Positions 33,125 through 45,680 of a DNA stretch of 64,000 bases are shown here, in pieces; the first letter of the stretch is position 1, and each line of letters starts with the position of its first letter. The DNA is from Rhizophlyctis rosea (lineage: Eukaryota; Chytridiomycota; Chytridiomycetes; Rhizophlyctidales; Rhizophlyctidaceae), in contig JADGJC010000224.1 of the NCBI GenBank assembly GCA_027596075.1, forward strand, positions 1 to 64,000. Direction: 5' to 3'. Below the pieces are notes generated by a model that was given only the letters and a program-made list of their open reading frames with translations, made no database searches and was not told where the DNA came from. The translations under genes and the position numbers were made by a program.

Positions 33125-34594
33125 TCACTTCCTCCTCCTCGAAGAACGTCTCCCTCCTTCCCCTTGCATGACCCACGGCATCCGCACAACCTCCCGACTG
33201 CGAGCCCGACGCCCAGCAGCAACCGTCAAGCACCGATCAAGAACTTCCATGCACTCCGCCTCCATGTCCCCGGGGTAAACGCAGGGGTATGTGTCGTACT
33301 GGAAGATATTGTCCTTCCCTGAGATGATGTCGGCGTGTGTGGAGGGCAAGGACCCAGCAGAAAGGGAAAAGAGAACAAGCCCCATAGCCCAAATATCCGC
33401 CGCAAACCCATCAGTCTTGACCGTTCCCCCCCTTCGTTGCCGTCCCGCCTCCTTCACATCCACCACGTTCTTGAGCATCTCCGGGCACGTCATTTCCGTC
33501 GTACCGTAGTACTGGTACTCATGTAAAGGCCCGTCCCGCGCACCTTCTCTTGACCGCACTCTTCGCGCATGACCGAAATCGCAGAGCTTGACTTGTGGCC
33601 ATTCCGGGTCGGTAGCGTCGATGAGGATGTTTTCTTCCTTGAGGTCACCGTGGACGTGGCCGGTTGAGTGGAGGGCGTGGATGGCGGAGGCGATTTGGGA
33701 GAAGATGCGGGAGCGGATGCGGGTTGGGAGGTTGCGGTGGTGGTCGAGGTAGGAGAAGAGGTCGGAGGAGCCGGAGCGGAGGGGGATTGTGAGGGTTCGG
33801 GATGAGTGGGAGGGAGGGAGGCGGATGGTCATGGTTTCAGCATCGGCCTTGGGTGTTGGCGGGAAGTAGTTGGAGCTGGAGGTGAACTTGGGGGAGGCGT
33901 AGATGTCTGAACCGAAGCGTTCGGTGACGAGGTAGAAGGCGTTGTTGTCTTCGAAGGTGGTGTGTGCGCGAAGGAGGTTGGGGTGAGTGGGGAACTGGTG
34001 GGAGAGGAGGAGGCCGATTTCGTGTGGGACGTTGTTGTTGGTTTCGTTTTTCTTGTAAATGAGCTTGATCGCCACCGGCTTCTTGTCCTTGTTCCGAATG
34101 GCACCCAACACAGCACCATTCCCACCCCATCCTAGAAGTTCCGAGACGGTGTAGTGGCGGTGAAGGTAGCTGTTGTTGTAAATGGCACGGCGTACAGCTT
34201 GGCGAGCTCTCCGTTCCGTCTCCCCTCGGTATTGGTCCTCAAACTCGTCAGTCTCGTCCTCGTCGTCTTCCCCATCCTCGAAGAGACTCTCTTCACTGTA
34301 GGCTTCCTTGACCTTCCCAACCACTCCTTCTGCAATGATTTCCTCCTCATCCGACTCTGGCTCTTCGAACTTCCCCGACAGCGCTCCAAAACCCAAATTC
34401 GCATTCCATGCACCATCAGACACACCTCGGATGCTGGATAGGCTGCGGTCCCAAGTGGAGTCGCGAGGAGGAGAGGGATAAGGAATTGGTGCCAAGGATA
34501 TGGACGAGGAGGAGCGCTTGGCGGGAAGGACTCGAATCCGTTTGGCAGGAGATGTTTGAGCGAGCTCGTCTTCTGCTGTGCGTTTGTTGGGCAT
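33125..34594 (-). CDS. PIM/LKB1-like serine/threonine kinase with HGD motif
   Basis: Single-exon ORF of 489 residues. Residues 1-140 are disordered, acidic around 77-121. The kinase domain starts about 147: Gly loop GWGGNGAV (155-162), VAIK with Lys177, HEIGLLL with Glu192, hinge YLVTERFG, catalytic loop HGDLKEEN (His315-Gly316-Asp317, Asn322), DFG at 339-341, YYGTTEMTCPE, and DIWAMGLVLFSL. All key residues are present, but the usual HRD arginine is Gly, which weakens the need for activation-loop phosphorylation. About 48 residues (231-279) are inserted after the hinge, and the C-terminal lobe is short with an Arg-rich tail. Likely a cytosolic or nuclear CAMK-type kinase; substrate unknown. 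Confidence 0.85.
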   Translation of the reverse strand: MPNKRTAEDELAQTSPAKRIRVLPAKRSSSSISLAPIPYPSPPRDSTWDRSLSSIRGVSDGAWNANLGFGALSGKFEEPESDEEEIIAEGVVGKVKEAYSEESLFEDGEDDEDETDEFEDQYRGETERRARQAVRRAIYNNSYLHRHYTVSELLGWGGNGAVLGAIRNKDKKPVAIKLIYKKNETNNNVPHEIGLLLSHQFPTHPNLLRAHTTFEDNNAFYLVTERFGSDIYASPKFTSSSNYFPPTPKADAETMTIRLPPSHSSRTLTIPLRSGSSDLFSYLDHHRNLPTRIRSRIFSQIASAIHALHSTGHVHGDLKEENILIDATDPEWPQVKLCDFGHARRVRSREGARDGPLHEYQYYGTTEMTCPEMLKNVVDVKEAGRQRRGGTVKTDGFAADIWAMGLVLFSLSAGSLPSTHADIISGKDNIFQYDTYPCVYPGDMEAECMEVLDRCLTVAAGRRARSREVVRMPWVMQGEGGRRSSRRRK

Positions 34595-36136
34595 TTTGCG
34601 GTATGTAGAATGTGAAGAGGGTGGGAAATCGAAGTGTCAGAGAGTTGATGCGGTGTTTTTATTGAGGTTGATAAGCTGAATGGCGATTGGCGACGCTGAT
34701 CCACCAGCGGGCAATCAACAGGCTAAATCGCAGTTCAGTTATGATGCCGAGCTGCTATCGGGATGGTAGGGATTGGCGTAATGTTGTTTGTTTGCGAAGG
34801 AGAGGGGTGTGCGGGAGCCACCGGATTTAAATGACTTGAATTGGAGGAAGAGTAATAGAAATTGAAGTCAAAAAATGAGTGCTGGTGTGATATAGTAATG
34901 GAGGGAAAAAGATCGGAAGACTTTGAGTTGGCTGTCATCAAAAAGATGCCTGTGAGGAGTTTCTGAACGAGGCGGCAATGTGACTTGGATTCCTTGTGGG
35001 GGTGGACGCGCAACCCAAGTCGTGTGAGGAGGCGAACGTGTCGCGGTTTTGCGGTCCCGACGCGGCCTAGAAAATGTGGTGCCCTGTCGCACTCGATTTC
35101 CCAGGAGTTGGCGCCCACACCACCGCACGAAGGATGTGGCACTGACAAAAGGTTCCACCGCAAAGCCCAGAAAATTTCGGGTTGGGGAGCTTTCATGCAA
35201 CTTGGTTGACACCCTTGCGGAACTTTTGTGGGCTGCAAAGTCACCGCGTGGATAGGTAAACAGCTGTGCACGAGAATCATGGAAGTGGGTGGTGGAAATC
35301 TAACACGAGTTGTTCGCTTGAATGGTCTCGATTCTGTTTGGAGAGAAGTCCAGCATGTGTTCCTGTTTCCCATCCCACGTCTCCTGTTCTGTCTGTTTGG
35401 AGGTTTGTGTTTTTGGCAGGTTTTCGTCAAGTCAGACGGTCCAACCGCAACTAGAACAACAATCAGAAGATGTCCCGCCAGCCCGTCTGGATCTTCCACA
35501 GATCCACTGGCTGATGACTGGGTCCATTTTGGCATTAGCCCCATCAGATAATGTCAATCTGTCAGTCTTGATAGCCAAGCCCCTTTGGCAATTATTTCCG
35601 ATTGCTAAACGCGGAACATTGCTGCTATGACGTGTTCTGTCAATTTCAAATTTGCGACCCATCTCTGGCAAATGAAGCGCCATGCTCCAAATCGGAGGCG
35701 TCTGGTCCCAAGCTCTCTCAACTCACCTCCCGTGTTCATCTCCAGCCACCACAGTCCAATCGACTCCAGTCAATGACGCCAGGCTTGAGGCGCAGCTGGT
35801 TAATTGGGGAACTCCTGTCCGGAGCACACGGACTTCAGGTCAAAGCCACCGGGCCAACTTCTGTGCTCCAGTAAAATATTTGTGTCACCCGCCGCGGACA
35901 GGCAACAACTGGCGAGGTGCACATGCACCAGCCCCTGGGGGCAGTGAAAATGCATGAGGGTTGGTAAATTGATTCTTCACCAGTCCATAAACTTATCGGA
36001 TGGTCGTGCCCAGTTAGAAGTTTAGAAAACATAGACCTGTCGTGTTGGTTTACACCCTCCCACTCTTCTCCCCTCATATTCATCTATCTTTCACCTCTTG
36101 CACCTCAAACGGAACCTCTAATTGGAAGTAGCAAAA
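34595..36136. other. Long divergent intergenic region (kinase / GH16)
   Basis: 1,542 bp between divergent starts. It contains a 269-codon minus-strand ORF at 34735-35544 and overlapping shorter ones, but none shows domains, plausible codon use or homology I know. No transposon ends or long repeats seen. Confidence 0.5.
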
Positions 36137-37590
36137 ATGTCTTCTCGCGCTCTCATTCTGTCAACTTTGGTCGCAGCCGTTATGGCAGGCAACCAACTTG
36201 CTCCGGACCCAGCAAAACACTTGACTCCTACCGCCCAAGGCGCCTGCGTTTCCGGCAACTGGACATTGAGCAACCCAGCCATGTTCCGCGATATCGCACC
36301 GGCCGAGTACCTTCCAAAAGACCATAATCCAGTTCAATATCCGTTTGCCATTATGCTGGAAACCAAGGCGGTGACTGTGAGTTGCGCCAAATGAACCTAG
36401 TGAGAATGCGTTGAAGTGGGGTCCAAACTGATTCCTTTCACATAGTGGGACTCGACCGGTATGAGTATCTCCTTGACAACCTCCTCCCACAATGCGTGAG
36501 TAAATACCTCAAGCACATTCATTCGGTACCTTTTTCTCATTCATGGAATGCATACGTCTTCGTCTTCAGCGTGACAATAGCTTTCGGTCGGTACATTCGT
36601 TACGCCCGTATCAGTGTCAAAATGACTGCAGGCACACAGCCGGGGCTGGTTACTACTTTGATCACCATGTCAGACCGTGGAGATGAAATCGACTGGTAGG
36701 TTTGTCATGATTCTTAAGTAACCGGATATAAACATCCGGCATCCATTGGGGATTCCATGATAATTGAAATGACCCTTTCTGTTCTTTGTGTGATAGGGAG
36801 ACTGTCGGCAAGGGTATGCACCATGAGTTTGCCATTTGACCCGTATGTGTGCTTATGATAATTCACGCACGGTCAGATACTACGCACGCTCAATCCAACG
36901 TTTGGTGGAACTCCCGGGCCTTGGCTAATAACCCTGACAAACTGGACCCCAACGTTGGTAAACATGGAGGAGTCCATCCCAAAGCAGCGACTAATACCAC
37001 TGCGGCGGAACCACCGATAACTATTGGGAATTCTAACATTTATACCTTCGACTGGAAGTCCACCTCTCTCACGTGAGTGACTTATTGGGATAAACGGAGA
37101 AATGTTATTGTATAGAACTGACCCGTCCGCATTTACCAGATGGTCAGTGAACGGGTTCAATTACCGCACCATCACCCCCTCTTCCGAAAACGGAAATGCG
37201 GTCGGTTTGACGAACGGCACAAACTATTATCCGACTGAACCTTCTTTAATCAAACTGGGTATTTGGGACGCCTCGCTGGTCTCTGGAGACTGGGCAGGAG
37301 TGGCGGATTGGAGTAATCCTAATGCCGTGTACTCTGCGAAGTTTGAATGGTTAGCAATCCAATGCTATGATGGCAACAACAACCCTGTTGCTCAGTTTGG
37401 AGACATGGCTGTCCCGACAGCAACAATCAATACGCTCACCACAACCAAAAATTCCGCTACTGAGACTGCTGAGCATACTGTTGCGCCTATTCCAGTCACA
37501 GGAACGAGTAATGACGGGCTCAGGGTGGTTGCTGGTTTGGCTGGTGCTTTAGTAGTGGTTGCGTTGACTGCTATGGGTATGGCTATGTAG
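36137..37590 (+). CDS. GPI-anchored GH16 glycosidase / transglycosylase (Crh-like)
   Basis: Six exons (36137-36376, 36446-36495, 36570-36695, a 17-bp exon 36797-36813, 36877-37072, 37140-37590) give 359 residues in phase. It begins with a signal peptide (LILSTLVAAVMAG). The GH16 core shows VTIAFGRYIRYARISVKM, the catalytic motif DEIDWETVG (nucleophile and acid/base Glu in E-I-D-W-E), SNVWWN, and IYTFDWKSTSLTWSVNG. It ends with GVADWS, AKFEWLAIQCYDG, a Thr/Ser-rich stalk and a hydrophobic tail (GLRVVAGLAGALVVVALTAM) typical of GPI attachment. Such enzymes link chitin to glucan or trim cell-wall beta-glucan at the surface. The catalytic motif is split by the intron before the tiny fourth exon. 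Confidence 0.86.
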
Positions 37591-38263
37591 ATATTGCGTT
37601 AAACTGCCCAATCTGTTGAAATGATGTAGTAAATATGTATAATATCATGTGATGTTGTTGAGAACTCCGATAGTTTCCCCTGGTGATAGGACCCCAACGC
37701 GAAGTCGGCAGCAAGCAGTCTAGATGCTCTTGAGCCGACAAATAGGAAGAAATCGCGTCGATTGCCTTGACGGCAGCCTCTAGGTTTTGTATGTGCTAGG
37801 TGAGCCCAATAACCTTACTATTAGGTTTGTGCGTTGACAAACAGGAATACAACGGGACTGGAAGCTTTGTTGGGCCCAACTGGAGTCTGGGATCGGAAAG
37901 TTCCGATGTGGCGCGTGACGTCAGGTTGGACGGGCCCAATCGGGGCTGGGCGACGCGTCTCAGGGAAGAGAGAGATGGGACCGTGTTTTCTAGCCAACTC
38001 GCGCAGTTCACACAGTGCTCACGCTAACAACAGTCTTTGCACACCAGTAGTTCCCACGTCACAGACAACTGGGCCCAGGTCGACACTTTCCCACGCGCAT
38101 CTCCGTATTTCTCCCCCATTATTTACATATATAATCCGAGGTCTTTGCTCTCCTTCCCTCTTTCACATTCATCACCACACAGACAACCTGGCATTAATAC
38201 TTGACACCATACAATTCCTCCCACCACTGTTTACCATCGCAAACCCGCGTCACATACTTCAGC
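37591..38263. other. Intergenic region, phosphoketolase promoter
   Basis: 673 bp. Contains the TATA box below; no gene seen. Confidence 0.5.
38128..38135 (+). promoter_or_regulatory. TATA box of the phosphoketolase gene
   Basis: TATATAAT 128 bp before the ATG, followed by a pyrimidine-rich (CT) leader typical of highly expressed fungal metabolic genes. Confidence 0.65.
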
Positions 38264-41200
38264 ATGGCACCAGTCGCAGCAGCACCACAACAAAATGTTG
38301 ATTCAACCAACACCCCAAAACTATCCAAAGACCCCGACCACCCAGGTCCTCAGCCTCCCGGTTCTCTCGTTCCTGTTACGCCGCCATTGAACACCGAAAG
38401 CCTCCGCGTTCAACTCGATGTCAACTCTCTTCTCACCGATGAGGACAAACAGGCCATCCCGTACTTGGTGAAGGTCAGGCGGGCAGCAAACTACTTGGCC
38501 GTGGCAATGATCTATTTGAAGGACAACGTCGACATCCGTCAACCGTTGAAGCAGGAGCACATCAAGGACAGGCTGCTTGGACATTGGGGTATGCTAAGCT
38601 TTGACAGAAGCGGTGGAAGCATGCACCAGCTCATCATCACATCACAGGAACATGTCCTGCAATTACGTTCGTCTACTCCCACGCCAACCACCTCATCAAG
38701 AAACACGATGTGAACATGATATTGGTTGTTGGTAAGTCAAATATTGCCGCCCCTGCTGCAAGGACGATCAAACTGATTGCAGCGCTTTCAAGGTCCCGGT
38801 CATGGCGCCCCTGCTGTCCTTGCCAACCTCTACCTCGAGGGCACAATCGGACACTTTGACAAGAAGTACGAGTGGGCGCGTGAAGGACTCCGACAGCTCG
38901 TCCGTGGATTCTCTTGGCCTGGCGGCTTCCCCAGTCACGTCAATGCCGAAACGCCGGGCGCCATTCACGAGGGTGGAGAGTTGGGTTACGCACTTGCAGT
39001 CAGTTTCGGAGCCGTCATGGACAACCCAGACTTGATTGTTACCTGCATCGTCGGTGGTGAGTCTCACCTATGTTATGCTCAATCGATGCCAGCTGTGGTA
39101 TTGACATCGATATCAAGACGGTGAAGCGGAAACTGGACCCACTGCCACCGCATGGCACAGTTACAAGTACTTGAACCCCAAGGAGAGCGGAGCTGTCCTA
39201 CCCGTCTTGAACGTGAACGGTTACAAGATCTCCGAATCGACCGTATTTGGAAACATGTCGTAAGTCCTCAATCATGACCGTATACCCATAAAGATATCAT
39301 CATTGACTTTCTTCCTGGCTAGTGACGAAGAACTCCTCGCTCTCTTCAGCGGATACGGCTATCAAGTCGCCATCGTGTCCGACATGTCCCACATTGACGA
39401 GGAAATGGCCGTGACGATGCAGTGGTATGTTTCTTACGTTTCGCCCCACACAAACATCTATCAGAGACTTACTTGGTTAACAGGGCCTACAACCAAATCC
39501 GGCACATCCAACAAAAGGCCCGCAGCGGCGACCCGATCACCAAACCCCGCTGGCCAATGATCATCCTCCGCACTCCGAAGGGTTGGACCGGCCCCGCCGA
39601 AGCGCATGGCAAACAGATTACTGGGACATGGCGTTCGCACCAGATCCCGTTGCAGAAGGTCACGAAAGACGATGAGGACTGGCAGAAGTTCAACCAGTGG
39701 TTGGAGGAGTACAATATTCATGAATTGATTGACGAGAATGGGCGGCCTAGTGAGGATGTTTTGAAGACGATTCCGAGCGAGAAGAGGATGATGGGGTAAG
39801 GACTGGATTGATGCATGTGTGGGAATTTGGTTCTTGTTATTGATGCATGGAATATCTTCAGACGCAACCCATTGGCCAACGGCCGAGTCATGGCGTTGAA
39901 CAGACCGAGCGTCCATGACTACGCGGTTCCCAAGTCTACCAAGGACTGGAAGTCGTGCATGGAGGAAGTTGGGAAGTACTTGGCGAAGGTTGTTGAGCAG
40001 TAAGTATTGAGGTTTTGAGGCACATTCGATGTGTTGGCAGAGCCTGATCATTCTTTCCACAGAAACCAAGACCGGTTCCGCATCTTCTCTCCTGATGGTA
40101 CGTCTTGTGCACCCATCTTTCGAAGCTCTATAACTTTGCATTGACGACGTGCATCTGAACATGCAGAAATGGAAAGCAACAAGCTCACCGCGGTTCTGAA
40201 AACCACCTCTCGTAATTTCCAATGGGATCCCTTCTCAACCAGCGGTGGTCGCGTCATTGAAGTTCTTTCGGAACACCAGGTATGAAATGTTTTGCATGCT
40301 ATTTATCGTTCCTTAAGTTAATCGATTGGTATATCATTAGTGCCAAGGTTGGATGCAAGGTTACACGCTTACTGGACGCTACGCCCTGTTCCCCAGTTAC
40401 GAGAGTTTCCTCGGCATCATCAGTGAGTGCTTGCCAAGTTGTCCACTTCATGACTACGGATTGCTAATGACTTTATACCTATCTAGCCACCATGATGATT
40501 CAGTATTCGAAGGTTCGTACACCTACAATGTGATCCACCCTGCGATGTTGTGCTGACTTTGTGCATCCTACTTTAGTTTATGAAAGTCGCCCGTGAGGTC
40601 CCATGGCGTGGTGACGTACCTTCGATCAACTACATCGAATCGTCCACCTTGTGGAGGCAAGAGCATAACGGTTACTCTCACCAGAACCCTGGGTACGTCT
40701 TCATCATCTCTCTTATGGCTGGAGGGACGCAATCTAATTGTGTCCAAATAGCTTCATCGACTCCATCATCAACCTCAAATCCAACGCGGTGCGAGTGTAC
40801 TTGCCCGCAGACGCCAACACGGCCATCTCTACCATCGACCACTGCCTCGGTTCCAAGAACTATGTCAACTTGGTGATCAGCTCCAAGCAGCCCATGCCGG
40901 TGTTCTTGAGCATGGAGGTAAGTTAGCTTTTCACCTTGAAACAGCCAATATGCAATATTCTAATGCACAATATAGGAAGCGGCAGCGCACTGCAAGCTCG
41001 GTGCCTCCATCTGGCGTTGGGCATCTACTCACAACGGTGACAACCCGGACGTGGTCCTTGTCGGCTGTGGAGCAGAAGTGACGTTCGAGGCCGTGGCGGC
41101 TGCTAGGTTGTTGGCGAGGGATGCTCCTGACCTTCGCGTCCGTGTGGTGAATGTGACGGGTGAGTCGAGGGTTTACCTGTTCTATCCACATGGTGATGAA

Positions 41201-41764
41201 TCAGATTGAACTGAAATATTTGCTGCAACGCATAGATTTGATGATCCTCAGCATGACCTTGCAACACCCGCACGCCTTGTCGGAGGAGACGTTCCATGAG
41301 CTCTTCACTGCTGACAAACCCGTCGTGTTCAACTTCCACGGATACCCGGACGTTATTCGCGGCTTGACGTTCGACCGCAAGAAGTTCCCTGGCCGGTGCA
41401 GTGTGGTATGTAATCAAGAAGGAAATAACATTTGCACATGGAAGAATCATTTCCCTTAACACCCTCCCTTCCCCAACCCCAGCACGGCTACAACGAAGAA
41501 GGAACGACCACCACCCCGTTCCGCATGTTGACCTACAACAAGTGTTCCCGTTTCGACCTGGCCATTGACGCCCTCAAGCTCGTCGAAAGCCATGCCCCGC
41601 GTCCAGACTTGAAGTTGGACGCCGCGGGCTTGATCAAGAAGTACGAGGACAAGCTCGAGTGGCATACCAAGTACATCATCGAAAACGGCAGCGACCCGGC
41701 TGAAGTCACTGGGCTCACTGATGGGGAGAAGGGATCCGGTGGTGTGCTTTTCGAGAGTGCTTAA
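38264..41764 (+). CDS. Phosphoketolase (xylulose-5-P / fructose-6-P)
   Basis: Multi-exon gene (about 12 exons) for a protein of roughly 800 residues. The TPP-dependent enzyme cleaves xylulose 5-phosphate or fructose 6-phosphate with phosphate to acetyl phosphate plus glyceraldehyde 3-phosphate or erythrose 4-phosphate, in the cytosol. Family landmarks in order: [92 protein letters not shown] with the TPP-binding [75 protein letters not shown], and [12 protein letters not shown] near the C-terminus. The ATG at 38264 follows a TATA box and CT-rich leader. No truncation seen. In fungi it feeds acetyl-CoA synthesis via acetate kinase or phosphotransacetylase. Confidence 0.96.
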
Positions 41765-41957
41765 GCTCATGATGTTTGTGTTTGATGAGTTTTTTTGCTA
41801 TTGCACCATTGCATTATGCATTTACATGTACATGTTGTATATTTTGTGTTTTCTTTTACAGTTTATAACAAAGAATATATGCAGTTTCATTTCAAACAAT
41901 TGGTGTTCCCTTTCTCTCCAAAATGATGTGCTTTACGATGGTAATGTAATGGGGGGA

Positions 41958-44799
41958 TCACAAAGACCCAGACATTCCCGAAGTAGGACTGCCACCAAAA
42001 GGCGAAAACACGCTAGTTGAAGACGAACTACTTCCACCAAATGCCTCACCAGCCGCCCTTCCCGCCCAATGAGAAAGCCACCCTGACAAGTCCTCGTCCG
42101 CAATATTATCCGCCTCACTTCCAACTCCCAAAACTTCCAACAAGCTGCTGCGCAGTGTCGGGTCCTCCCTGTGAAAATAGAGCGGCCCAACAAACGTCAG
42201 GGTTGTTTCCTCACATCCTTGCTCCTCATGAGGAGTATGTAACCATTACCTCAAAACCAAAATCGTGAATGCCGTCGCAGACCGCACACCCTTCGTGTCC
42301 TTCAATTGCTTCACAATCATGGTAAACTCGTATTGGCCGGTTACGCGGATGAGCCGAATGACGGCGTAGTATTGGCCACGACTGAGGAGGCATTCGATCA
42401 TCTGAGGAGAAAGGTGTAAGCATGAGGTACGTTCGCATGGATTTCTTTTGTATCTCATACACACACCTTATCAAGACAATTTGCCCTCGTGTAAATCTGC
42501 AATGATATGGCAATATCAACGGGCCGAAAGAGGTCGCCTAGTTCCTCGGTGCATTCCAACTGAGGTCAAGATTGACGAGGCAAGAGTTTTCAAATAAGTT
42601 CAAACTCAAAACATTCGCAACAACCAAAACTCCCACCTTTCCGGCAAGCAAACAACCCCAAAACCGTTGGAACCGACGTTCACGAATGGCAAGTCGTGCT
42701 GTCACACACCCAACATTCAGCACAATCAAATCAACCAAACACAAAATAAATATGCTCCACTTACCAAGCTCCACCGCCTCAAAAGCCGTCAAACTCTCCT
42801 CCCTCCCCATCAACCGTCCCAAATAATACTTCCTCGGATCATCAACATCATCATCACTATCCTCCACCCCCCTCAACAATTCCCTCAACCTCCCATCCCC
42901 ATCCCCATCCCCATCACCCTCATCCCCACTCTCATCATCATCCTCCTCACTATCGCTATCCCCATCAAACCAAATCCCAACCGCATCCGCCCAACTCCGT
43001 CCCGACGACCCGGCATCACTATCAACACTCTCCCCACCCACATCCCAAACACACGCTTTTCTCTTCCCTTTGCCCGCACTCCCCGGACTCCCACCATCGC
43101 TCATAGAGTCGGCAATGGCGTCGGCACGGACGAAAAACCATGTTAGGACGTGACGACTTCGCAATTCGGACCGTTTGCGTTTTGATGCTATGATTCGCGC
43201 GACGGACTTCCAGTCTCCTTGGTCGAGGAGGCGGTTGAGTTCCGCCATGGCGTTGTTAGTCTCTCGACGGGCGGCGAGGACTTGGGTAAGGGAGCCGGTT
43301 TGGGTGGTGGAGGGTTCGTCTTCGCCGGTCGTGTCAGGGATGCTGATGATGTTTTCGTGGTTGGGTGCGAATGTGTCTAGAAGTCGGAGAAGGGAGGTGG
43401 AGAGAGTCTTTTTCTCAACAAAGGCGGCTTTTATTGAATTGGGTTCCTTATGTCAGCTTTTGGTGATCGAGCTGACCACTTGCAGCCACACATAGACTTA
43501 CCAATGGGCAAACCATAGCATTTCACGGACTGAAGGACTGTGTAATACAGGTTGTCATTCGGCTGTCGCTCATAACGGCCATGTAGGTCCAATCGCAAGT
43601 ATTGACCGACTACCAGCGTTGGCTTGATGTCAAATGTTTGGGGAACTGACAAAGGGCAAGAGCTTCATAAGAGGAGGTAGTGATTTCATATTGACTTCAT
43701 TGACAGACTGACCATCAATATTATCGACATGGAATGACTCCGACACATAGTGCATCCCAGCACTACTTTCGTGGAATCCAACTGATATTGTGACAGTTTT
43801 GGGAGCATATGTAGGCATTCTGCAGGGCCAGATGAGACTTGTGCGGTGAACAAGATAAGCTGATACCTCTCACCCTCGCTGGAATCTCGCTTTGTATGGA
43901 GTGATCTCGACGCGAGTCACGACGCAAACAGGTTGAAGCATTCGATACACTAAAGTTTCAGATGACGTATCATCTGCAGTTCCAGTGGAGGACCAGAAAC
44001 TGCGGGAGGAATCTTCCAATGTGCTTTGGATAGATTGATGAGGATGGTCTTCTGATGACGCTCTAATGCCAGTGGCTAGCAATTGCATGGGCTCATGTTC
44101 GGTTTGTACTGTTAACTCGCCAATCTCTTTGAGAAAGAGCTTGGAGTTGTCGACCAGTTCGGGGAACCTGATGGACGCGTGGGTGGGTGTGGGCACCGGT
44201 TCCTGTCTTTCTCCCTGACTGTCGGCTGGCGGGTCTACCGGGCGATTCTCAACGGGAAAGGAGATCGTCATTGGCGGTCGTAGATGCACAAACCGTTCTC
44301 GCACTACTTTGGGCACCGACCCGCCCTCTAACATATCAGAGTTAGTGCGGGAGCTGGAAAGACGGGTGGATAGAGGGAAAGCGGGAGAAGTAGGGGAGGA
44401 GGCTATGACATCTGGAGATTTCGATCTGCGACTCCGTTGACGTTGAAGAGGTGGAGAGAGGAAGGAAGAGGAGGCTGTATTGAGTGGAGATAACTCGGAG
44501 GAGAAGCGCCGTGGTGGTGTGTTAGAATCCTCGCCAAGTAGCCAGTGCAGAGGGCGCGTGGCATGCACGTACGACTCTTCCAGATACCGTTCTCGCCATA
44601 GAGAATCATCTGTGAGTCTAAATATAAAGTCAGCATTCAGTTGATATGCGGGTTAAAAGTGGGGAGCAGATGCAGACATTTTATTCCACAGTTTTGACAC
44701 CCGCAGAGCAATCCCCACCGATCCGAGGTTTGAGAAGCTGAAGCATCGTAGAGCGAGTTCGAAAGGTAGGTATGCGCAGGGATCGTACCTGTCTGCCAT
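41958..44799 (-). CDS. F-box protein with a beta-sandwich-like middle
   Basis: Multi-exon minus-strand gene starting at ATG 44799. The first exon encodes an F-box (YLPFELALRCFSFSNLGSV, ALRVSKLWN), and the next continues LTDDSLWRERYLE, so the F-box is split by an intron of about 100 bp. A Ser/Pro-rich stretch follows. A beta-rich part contains VCVVTRVEITPYKA, KTVTISVGFHES and VVGQYLRLDLHGRYERQ, resembling a galactose-binding-like sandwich. After an acidic Gly-Asp repeat (GDGDGDGDG), helical segments close the protein: ELARLAIRERRFQRFWGCL, LFRPVDIAISLQIYTRANC, MIECLLSRGQYYAVIRLIRV, and an SSLLEVLG tail. F-box proteins recruit substrates to SCF ubiquitin ligases; the substrate is unknown. Joins were checked by phase for the C-terminal exons. 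Confidence 0.72.
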
Positions 44800-45680
44800 C
44801 TCCAGATGATGACAACTTGGACTGTATACAGGGAACTTAACGGATGATAATTCACAGAGGTTGAAACCTATCAGCGGATGGAAGTGGTGTGGGAGAACAA
44901 GTTGACACCAACGACAGATGGGATGATGACGGAGTGTGGCTTATGCTATCAAGATCGGAATGAAGGTTTACGAAGCCACATTCTCACGTGGAAGGTTGCC
45001 CACTTTGGTAAAGTCATTAGGACCCTGTAAGTTTTTATTCTCACTTTCAAATCTCATTGATACCATGATGGTAAGGTGTTTTGGACGAATCACCATGATG
45101 TATATACGCACTACAACTGGTACACTATTGTGTAGATTGATTGGATCCTGGTTTCCGCAAGAATGAAGCCTCGCCTTGTGTATGCACCTTCACTAAGCAT
45201 AATGAATAGATCACTGAGGATTGTGGAGGTTTGCAAATGGGTGACTGTTTTTTCACATTGGCCAGCCAGTAATACTTTGCTATCAATTGCTACGAGTGAA
45301 ACCCGATACATGTACTTCTCAACCCACTATGGGCATTCCAAGTGTTGGTCAAGTGACAACCAGCAGGAACAAAAGAAATGTTCACGCAAGGGACCAGTTG
45401 CATCAGGGCATCATTATGGAAAGATGACACCCAGTAGCATTCGCATGCAGAAGTGAGGATGGAAGTGTGGTTCCACCTCACTGATCGAGATGTTATGCAG
45501 AGATGGGGCATGAGGCGGAAATCAAATCTGGCCCGTGATCACTTCATCCAATTTGAGACTCGAAACTGATGAGTCAGCAGAAGGAGCTTGTCAGAGGTCC
45601 AAGATTGACGCGTTTTACCCTCGACATCAATCTTTCCCCACTAATGAATTGATTGAGCCTCAGCTACTACTTTGCCGAGA
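44800..45680. promoter_or_regulatory. Bidirectional upstream region F-box / MYND gene
   Basis: 881 bp between divergent starts; only short ORFs without resemblance. Confidence 0.4.

Noticed and set aside
34735..35544. 269-codon minus-strand ORF
   Set aside because: No domain, low-complexity and Pro/His-rich composition typical of chance ORFs; overlaps many equally open frames in an intergenic region.
42667..43146. 159-codon plus-strand ORF
   Set aside because: Antisense of the acidic Gly-Asp repeat of the F-box protein; Pro/Ile-rich shadow.
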